DNA of 64,000 bases from Pelagibacterium halotolerans B2 (lineage in GTDB: Bacteria > Pseudomonadota > Alphaproteobacteria > Rhizobiales > Devosiaceae), in NCBI RefSeq assembly GCF_000230555.1, contig NC_016078.1, positions 1,302,001 to 1,366,000 of the forward strand. The letters run 5' to 3'. A program made the position numbers and the translations under genes. Under the pieces are notes generated by a model. It was not told where the DNA came from and did no database searches. It saw only the letters and a list, made by a program, of their open reading frames with translations. This document shows positions 55,895-64,000 of the stretch, one piece after another. Numbering within the stretch: position 1 is the stretch's first letter; every line of letters starts with the position of its first letter.

Positions 55895-56434
55895 ATGGCC
55901 ACGGTACTCATTGTCGCCTATCTGTTGATCGTGATCGCCATGATCGTGGTGATCCTGCTCCAGCGTTCGGAAGGCGGCGGCCTCGGAATGGGCGGCGGCG
56001 GTGGCGGCAATTTCATGTCCTCGCGCGGGTCGGCCAACCTCCTTACCCGTACGACCGCCATTTTGGGCACCCTGTTCATGGTCACGGCAATCGGCCTTAC
56101 AATCATCAGCCAGACCGACCGCAGCTCGACCTCGATCCTGGACCAGGCCGCTCAGAATGCCGACGGCACTCCGGCGACCGTGCTCGACGCTCTCGATGCT
56201 TTGGGAACAGAGAACGACGATCTCGCTGTGCCTTCCCAGCCCGCCACCTCGGGCGACGATCTTGCCGTGCCGGCCGTTCCCCAGGAAGAGGCTCCGGCCT
56301 CCACCGAGGAACCACCGGCTACCAGTGAATCCGAGGTGATCGAGCCCGGCTCGTCGATGATGTCGACAATGCCAGAGGAACCCGCCGCGGCCGACGAAGC
56401 GCCGGCGGAGGAAACGACGACCCCCGGCAACTAG
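55895..56434 (+). CDS. secG: Protein translocase subunit SecG (long form)
   Basis: SecG is a small subunit of the SecYEG channel. The first 80 residues show the usual two-helix layout: helix 1 (residues 1-22, VLIVAYLLIVIAMIVVILLQ), the glycine-rich SEGGGLGMGGGGG segment with NFMSSRGSAN, and helix 2 (about 52-72). A 100-residue, Pro/Glu/Ala/Ser-rich acidic tail then brings it to 179 residues, which is typical of alphaproteobacterial SecG and of unknown function. A strong terminator follows, so it is transcribed alone after a 245-bp gap. Confidence 0.92.
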   Translation: MATVLIVAYLLIVIAMIVVILLQRSEGGGLGMGGGGGGNFMSSRGSANLLTRTTAILGTLFMVTAIGLTIISQTDRSSTSILDQAAQNADGTPATVLDALDALGTENDDLAVPSQPATSGDDLAVPAVPQEEAPASTEEPPATSESEVIEPGSSMMSTMPEEPAAADEAPAEETTTPGN

Positions 56435-56460
56435 TGGCGCCGGAATAGGATACAAAGGAC

Positions 56461-56486
56461 GGGGATGGAGACATCCCCTTCTTTTT
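56461..56486 (+). terminator. Terminator after secG
   Basis: GGGGATG pairs with CATCCCC (56461-56467 with 56472-56478) around a GAGA loop, followed by TTCTTTTTT. A textbook intrinsic terminator between secG and pyrG. Confidence 0.8.
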
Positions 56487-56541
56487 TGTGTGGGCGCGAT
56501 CATTTTCGCGCTTCGAATCGAAAGCGGCTTATGTAAGGTAA

Positions 56542-58173
<1,632 letters not shown>

Positions 58174-58190
58174 GGCAGGGGAGCCGGGCA

Positions 58191-58379
58191 ATGGCTGAGA
58201 TCGTCAATCTCCGTCAGGCCCGAAAGAACAAGCTGCGCGCTGAAAAAGAGCGCGCAGCCGACACCAATCGTGCCAAATTCGGCCGCACCAAAGCCGAGCG
58301 CGAAAAGTCTGAAAAACAGGCTGAACTCGACGCAAAGCGTCTCGATTTTCACAAACGTCAATCCGAGAACGACCAGTAG
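58191..58379 (+). CDS. DUF4169 family small protein
   Basis: A 62-residue basic, strongly charged protein, starting MAEIVNLRQARKNKLRAEKE and continuing as a Lys/Glu/Arg-rich helix that would be predicted as coiled-coil. This pattern and the short length match DUF4169, an alphaproteobacterial family of unknown function. GGGGAG lies upstream of ATG 58191, 18 bp after pyrG, so it is probably in the pyrG transcript. Confidence 0.75.
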   Translation: MAEIVNLRQARKNKLRAEKERAADTNRAKFGRTKAEREKSEKQAELDAKRLDFHKRQSENDQ

Positions 58380-58445
58380 GAACCCGATCGGTTTGGGGGC
58401 GTTGTGCACGCGCATAACAAAAGACCCCAAAAACGGAGGTTGCTC

Positions 58446-58811
58446 ATGCCTACTGCATCCGGACACACCACGGCCATTCGCGCCACACGCGCTGTCGGCA
58501 CCGATGTCTATAATCTCGATGGCAAGAAGATCGGAAAGGTCGAGGACATCGTTCTCGACAAGACCGATAATGCCATCATGTTTGCCGTCGTCGGTTTCGG
58601 TGGCTTCCTTGGAATGGGCGAGAAATATCACGCTCTTCCCTGGGCCACGCTCGATTACGACAAGGACCAGGATGGCTACGTCGTCCCGTTTACGCGCGAC
58701 GAACTTGAAGCAGGGCCGGCCGACACCATCACCGAATTGACCAAGGATGACGGACTCCACGCACGCCAGGAAGCCTATTCCTACTACAAGGTCGATCCAT
58801 ACTGGCATTAG
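58446..58811 (+). CDS. PRC-barrel domain protein
   Basis: A 121-residue protein with a single PRC-barrel (about residues 10-85). The barrel motif DVYNLDGKKIGKVEDIVLDK and FGGFLGMGEKYHALPWATLDYD are typical. PRC-barrels occur in the photosynthetic reaction-centre H subunit and in RimM, but stand-alone alphaproteobacterial versions have no agreed role and may be stress or membrane associated. ATG 58446 follows GGAGG with a spacing of 7, 66 bp after the DUF4169 gene. Confidence 0.82.
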   Translation: MPTASGHTTAIRATRAVGTDVYNLDGKKIGKVEDIVLDKTDNAIMFAVVGFGGFLGMGEKYHALPWATLDYDKDQDGYVVPFTRDELEAGPADTITELTKDDGLHARQEAYSYYKVDPYWH

Positions 58812-58827
58812 CTTGCGACTAATATAA

Positions 58828-60231
<1,404 letters not shown>

Positions 60232-60235
60232 CGAC

Positions 60236-60264
60236 AGGGGCGCTTCGGCGCCCCTTTCCTTTTG
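60236..60264 (+). terminator. Terminator after eno
   Basis: GGGGCGC-TTCG-GCGCCCC (60237-60254) with a UUCG tetraloop, followed by TTTCCTTTT. A clear intrinsic terminator. Confidence 0.85.
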
Positions 60265-60353
60265 GCCGCGACCCACACCGACTCCGGAAACCAGTCTTTA
60301 AGCATAGCCATGCGATAAGCGGACTCTCCGGTTCCTGCGTATCGTTCCTGCCC

Positions 60354-60674
60354 ATGCCCACCCGCGTCAAACGCCCGTCCATTCTTCTCAAGCTGAGCAT
60401 GACTGCAGGCTTGCTGGCGTTTCAGGGCTATCTTGGCTATCACGTTGTCACCGGAGCCTTCGGTATCGACAGCCAGCGCGAAATGCTCGCCGAAATCACC
60501 ATATTGGAGGCGCGCCGCGCGGCGCTGGAAACCGAAATCGAGTCCTACGAACATCGCATCGCCCTGTTCGACCCGCGCAGGCTCGACCCCGATATTCTGA
60601 CCGAGCGGGCACGCGCTCTGCTCGGACTCGTGCATCCCGACGATATCATCATCGTGCCGGATGATGGGATTTAA
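60354..60674 (+). CDS. FtsB/DivIC-like septum formation initiator protein
   Basis: A 106-residue single-pass membrane protein with a short cytoplasmic start, a helix (about residues 14-36, LLKLSMTAGLLAFQGYLGYHVV), and a periplasmic coiled-coil (about 40-75, rich in Glu, Leu and Ala), ending with the LTERARALLGLVHPDDIIIV segment typical of the FtsB/DivIC family. These proteins join FtsL and FtsQ in the division complex. Location between eno and pdhA is the usual one in alphaproteobacteria. Confidence 0.8.
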   Translation: MPTRVKRPSILLKLSMTAGLLAFQGYLGYHVVTGAFGIDSQREMLAEITILEARRAALETEIESYEHRIALFDPRRLDPDILTERARALLGLVHPDDIIIVPDDGI

Positions 60675-60880
60675 TCGCCTTTCGGTTAAATTGCTATTTT
60701 AACTGAAAATCGATTAAACTGGTTTTTGCTTTGCAAATCAGATAGATATTAGTCCCGGAAGGTTGATCCTTGTGCTTTGTGGCTGGCACGGAGCGCGCTA
60801 TTGTGCATCAATGCATCCAGCATCCCGTCTCGCCCCGCAACGGGCGGCGGCAGCGATCAGGTTCTTTCCGGAGATATCGC

Positions 60881-61888
60881 ATGGCGCGTAAAGCGACGGC
60901 CGCCAAGGCCAAATCCAATGCCCCCGAATTCACCAAGGACGAGGAACTCCACGCTTTCCGCGAAATGCTGCTCATCCGGCGCTTTGAAGAAAAAGCCGGC
61001 CAGATGTATGGTATGGGTCTGATCGGCGGGTTCTGTCACCTCTATATCGGCCAGGAAGCCGTCGTCACCGGCATCACCATGGCATCCAAGAAGGGCGAAG
61101 ACGCCCAGATCACCGGTTATCGCGACCACGGCCATATGCTCGTCATGGGGCTGGACCCCAAGGGCGTCATGGCCGAGCTGACCGGCCGCAAGGGCGGGTT
61201 GTCCAAAGGCAAGGGCGGCTCGATGCACATGTTTTCCAACGAGCACCGCTTTTATGGCGGCAACGGCATCGTCGGTGCGCAGGCATCGCTGGGCACGGGC
61301 CTCGCCTTCGCCTCGAAATATCGCGGCGACGGGTCGGTTTCGATCACCTATTTCGGTGACGGCGCGGCCAATCAGGGCCAGGTCTATGAGAGCTTCAACA
61401 TGGCCAAGCTCTGGAAGCTGCCTGTTGTCTATGTGATTGAGAACAACAAATACGCCATGGGTACCTCGGTCGAACGGTCCGCCTCGACCACTGACCTCTC
61501 ACAGCGCGGCGTGTCCTTCGGTATCCCCGGCGAGCAGGTCGACGGCATGGACGTCCGCATGGTCAAGGAAGCGGCCGAGCGGGCCATCGAACACGCACGG
61601 TCCGGCAAGGGGCCCTATATCCTCGAAATGCTCACTTACCGCTATCGCGGCCACTCCATGTCCGATCCCGCCAAGTATCGCTCCAAGGACGAGGTGACGA
61701 CGATGCGGTCCGAGCGCGATCCGATCGAGCAGGTCAGAAAGCGCATTATCGAGCAGAAATTTGCCAGCGAGGACGAACTCAAGGATATCGAAAAGGATAT
61801 CCGGGCCATCGTCACCGAAGCCGCCGATTTTGCCACCAACGATCCCGAGCCCGATCCGTCCGAGCTCTATACCGACATCACAGTATAA
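60881..61888 (+). CDS. pdhA: Pyruvate dehydrogenase E1 component, alpha subunit
   Basis: PdhA and PdhB form the thiamine-diphosphate E1 that decarboxylates pyruvate and transfers the acetyl to lipoyl-E2. The 335-residue protein has the ThDP-binding motif GDGAANQGQVYESFNMAKLW (about residues 160-180), and the YRYRGHSMSDPAKYR phosphorylation-loop region typical of the heterotetrameric E1 alpha. The 206-bp gap upstream is AT-rich and probably carries the promoter of the pdhABC operon. Confidence 0.95.
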   Translation: MARKATAAKAKSNAPEFTKDEELHAFREMLLIRRFEEKAGQMYGMGLIGGFCHLYIGQEAVVTGITMASKKGEDAQITGYRDHGHMLVMGLDPKGVMAELTGRKGGLSKGKGGSMHMFSNEHRFYGGNGIVGAQASLGTGLAFASKYRGDGSVSITYFGDGAANQGQVYESFNMAKLWKLPVVYVIENNKYAMGTSVERSASTTDLSQRGVSFGIPGEQVDGMDVRMVKEAAERAIEHARSGKGPYILEMLTYRYRGHSMSDPAKYRSKDEVTTMRSERDPIEQVRKRIIEQKFASEDELKDIEKDIRAIVTEAADFATNDPEPDPSELYTDITV

Positions 61889-61912
61889 GCGCCGGCAGGG
61901 AGACCTCACGAT

Positions 61913-63319
61913 ATGCCAACCGATATTCTTATGCCCGCGCTCTCGCCCACCATGGAAGAGGGCACTCTTGCCAAATGGATTGTCAAGGAAGGCGACAAGG
62001 TCGGTCCCGGCGACGTTCTGGCCGAGATCGAAACCGACAAGGCGACCATGGAAGTCGAAGCCGTCGATGAAGGTGTGATCGGCAAGATTTTCGTCGCCGA
62101 AGGCACCGAAGGCGTCAAGGTCAATACCCCGATCGCCGCGCTGTTGGGCGAGGGCGAAAGCGCCGGCGACGTCGCCACCCCCGAAGTTTCGGCCGATGAG
62201 CCAAAAGAATCCGAAAAGCCCGGTCCCGATACCGAGGTCGCCGAAAAATCCGAGCCGACCACGAAAGCCAAGGACGCCCCGGCCGCGCCTCAGTTCAAGC
62301 CCCAGGACGATCCCGACATCCCCGACGATGTCGAGATGGTGACCGTCACTGTGCGCGAAGCACTGCGCGATGCAATGGCCGAAGAGATGCGGGCCGACAA
62401 GGATGTCTTCGTCATGGGCGAGGAAGTGGCTGAGTACCAGGGCGCCTATAAGGTGACCCAGGGCCTGCTCCAGGAATTCGGCGCCGAACGGGTGATCGAT
62501 ACGCCGATCACCGAGCACGGCTTTGCCGGTCTTGGCGTGGGTGCCGCATTTGCGGGGCTCAAGCCCATCATCGAGTTCATGACCTGGAACTTTGGCATGC
62601 AGGCCATCGACCAGATTATCAATTCGGCCGCCAAGCAGCTCTATATGTCGGGCGGGCAGGTGACGGCCCCCATGGTGTTCCGTGGCCCCAATGGTGTCGC
62701 TTCGCGCGTCGGTGCCCAGCACAGCCAGGACTATTCGGCCTGGTACAGCCACGTGCCCGGCCTGACCGTCATCGCGCCCTACACCGCGGCCGACGCCAAG
62801 GGCCTTCTCAAGGCTGCCATTCGCTCGCCCAATCCGGTTGTCTTCCTCGAGAACGAGCTTCTTTACGGCACCACCGGCGAAGTGCCCAAGATGGACGATT
62901 TCGTCCTGCCCATCGGCAAGGCGCGCATTGCGCGCAAAGGCAAGGACGTCACCATCGTCTCCTTCTCGATGGGGATGCGTTACGCCACCCAGGCCACTGA
63001 AAAGCTCGTCGACGCCGGCGTCGATGTCGAACTGATCGACCTGCGCACCCTGCGCCCGCTCGACATCGATACGGTGATCGAATCGGTCAAAAAGACCGGA
63101 CGTGTGGTGACCGTCGAAGAAGGCTGGCCGCAGGGCGGCATCGGATCGGAAATCTCGGCCCGTCTCATGGAGCGCGCCTTCGATTACCTCGACGCGCCCG
63201 TCACCCGCGTGACCGGCAAGGATGTGCCCATGCCCTATGCGGCGAACCTTGAAAAGCTGGCCCTGCCCAGCGTCGACGAGGTCATCGCCGCGGTCAACGC
63301 CGTCACCTACCGCAGCTAA
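61913..63319 (+). CDS. pdhB: Pyruvate dehydrogenase E1 component, beta subunit, with lipoyl domain
   Basis: A 468-residue E1 beta chain that carries its own N-terminal lipoyl domain (residues 1-77; lipoyl Lys43 in ETDKATMEV), a linker rich in Pro, Lys, Glu and Ala (about 80-140), and the transketolase-like beta domain (about 145-465; [42 protein letters not shown]). The extra lipoyl domain on E1 beta is a known alphaproteobacterial trait. The lipoyl domain is nearly identical to that of the following E2 gene. Confidence 0.93.
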   Translation: MPTDILMPALSPTMEEGTLAKWIVKEGDKVGPGDVLAEIETDKATMEVEAVDEGVIGKIFVAEGTEGVKVNTPIAALLGEGESAGDVATPEVSADEPKESEKPGPDTEVAEKSEPTTKAKDAPAAPQFKPQDDPDIPDDVEMVTVTVREALRDAMAEEMRADKDVFVMGEEVAEYQGAYKVTQGLLQEFGAERVIDTPITEHGFAGLGVGAAFAGLKPIIEFMTWNFGMQAIDQIINSAAKQLYMSGGQVTAPMVFRGPNGVASRVGAQHSQDYSAWYSHVPGLTVIAPYTAADAKGLLKAAIRSPNPVVFLENELLYGTTGEVPKMDDFVLPIGKARIARKGKDVTIVSFSMGMRYATQATEKLVDAGVDVELIDLRTLRPLDIDTVIESVKKTGRVVTVEEGWPQGGIGSEISARLMERAFDYLDAPVTRVTGKDVPMPYAANLEKLALPSVDEVIAAVNAVTYRS

Positions 63320-63333
63320 GGGAGGCTCTTGCG

Positions 63334-64000
63334 ATGCCTATCAACATCACGATGCCCGCCCTGTCGCCCACCATGGAAGAGGGCACGCTGGCCAAATGGC
63401 ACGTCAAGGAAGGCGATAGCGTTTCTTCCGGTGACGTGATCGCCGAGATCGAGACCGACAAGGCCACTATGGAAGTGGAAGCCGTCGATGAAGGCACGAT
63501 CGGCAAAATCCTGGTTTCCGAAGGCAGCGAGAACGTCAAGGTCAATGCGGTGATCGCCGTCCTGCTCGAAGAGGGTGAGAGCACGTCCGATATCGGCGAC
63601 GCAGCACCGCCCCCAAAGGCTGAAGCGCCGAAAGCGGAGGCCGAACAGCCCAAGGCCGAGCAAAAGTCTAAAGACGAACCGAAGGCACCCTCGACCAGTT
63701 CCGACGCCAAGCCGACCCCCGAACCGCTCCCGGCGCCGAAAGCCGACGGCAAGCGCGTATTCGCCTCGCCACTGGCCCGTCGCCTCGCCAGGGACGCTGG
63801 GATCGATCTCGCCGCCGTTTCGGGTTCGGGCCCCAAGGGACGCGTGGTCAAGGCCGATATCGAGAAGGCCAAAAAGGACGGCGTTTCCGCTAAGCCCGGC
63901 GCTGCTCCCGCCGCCGGTGCACCGCTACCTGCCGGCATGGGCAAGAACCAGGTTCTCGCCATGTACGAGGAGGGCACCTACGACATCGTGCCCAATGACG
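63334..64000 (+). CDS. pdhC: Pyruvate dehydrogenase E2 (dihydrolipoamide acetyltransferase), 5' part
   Basis: The E2 core of the pyruvate dehydrogenase complex. Visible parts are a lipoyl domain (residues 1-77; Lys43 in ETDKATMEV), a linker rich in Ala, Pro, Lys and Glu (about 80-135), the peripheral subunit-binding domain (about 140-175; [33 protein letters not shown]) and the start of a second linker. The catalytic acetyltransferase domain lies beyond the window edge at 64000. GGGAGG is well placed 6-8 bases before ATG 63334, 14 bp after pdhB. Confidence 0.93.
   Translation, partial: MPINITMPALSPTMEEGTLAKWHVKEGDSVSSGDVIAEIETDKATMEVEAVDEGTIGKILVSEGSENVKVNAVIAVLLEEGESTSDIGDAAPPPKAEAPKAEAEQPKAEQKSKDEPKAPSTSSDAKPTPEPLPAPKADGKRVFASPLARRLARDAGIDLAAVSGSGPKGRVVKADIEKAKKDGVSAKPGAAPAAGAPLPAGMGKNQVLAMYEEGTYDIVPND

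Noticed and set aside
60671..60717. CtrA-binding site before pdhA
   Set aside because: CtrA needs TTAA-N7-TTAA; here the spacings between TTAA motifs are 9 to 11 bases.

Overview
This 64 kb window is a chromosomal segment of an alphaproteobacterium of the Hyphomicrobiales (Rhizobiales) type. The evidence is a high-GC sequence, the order rnj / DUF1467 / proS / lolCD / dnaE, the order gltA / gltX / comEC / lexA and moeA / moaC / trpCDGE / ppiD / tpiA / secG / pyrG, eno / ftsB-like / pdhABC, LpxI in place of LpxH, and LexA boxes of the alphaproteobacterial GTTC-N7-GTTC form. A Devosiaceae member (Devosia or Pelagibacterium-like) is my best guess, but this is inference from gene order and not a search result.

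Layout. 1-8.5 kb: the 3' end of ribonuclease J, a DUF1467 membrane protein, proS, the lipoprotein-release genes lolC and lolD, a 32-codon membrane micropeptide behind LexA-like boxes (a candidate SidA-type SOS division inhibitor), and dnaE. 8.6-21.5 kb: the classical translation/envelope block rpsB-tsf, pyrH-frr, uppS-cdsA-rseP-bamA, lpxD-fabZ-lpxA-lpxI-lpxB; dxr, often found between cdsA and rseP, is absent. 21.5-27.3 kb: gltA and gltX (minus), comEC (plus), lexA (minus, with two perfect LexA boxes).

27.4-45.8 kb: an accessory catabolic island inserted between lexA and moeA, genes that are neighbours in many related genomes. It carries two TctC-type solute-binding proteins, a TctD/TctE-like two-component system, a fused TctA-TctB permease, a PrpF-family isomerase, an isocitrate/isopropylmalate dehydrogenase homologue, an RraA/HMG-aldolase-like protein, a D-2-hydroxyacid dehydrogenase, a malate/lactate (Ldh_2) dehydrogenase, a LysR regulator, a 48-aa unknown, an AbrB-family permease, an IS5-family transposase remnant, an FCD-type GntR regulator and the tricarballylate dehydrogenase pair TcuA/TcuB. 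Together these suggest uptake of a tricarboxylate and its oxidation toward aconitate, isocitrate and 2-oxo acids.

45.8-54.7 kb: moeA-moaC-trpC-trpD, then 1.48 kb of non-coding, hairpin-rich and repeat-rich DNA that splits trpD from trpG, then trpG-trpE-ppiD, all on the minus strand. 54.9-64 kb: tpiA, secG, pyrG, two small proteins (DUF4169, PRC-barrel), eno, an FtsB/DivIC-like protein, and pdhA-pdhB-pdhC (the last cut by the window edge).

No tRNA, rRNA or CRISPR array was seen. The features most worth follow-up are the SOS micropeptide, the catabolic island with its regulatory repeats, a possible small minus-strand transcript upstream of proS, and the repeat-rich gap inside the trp operon.
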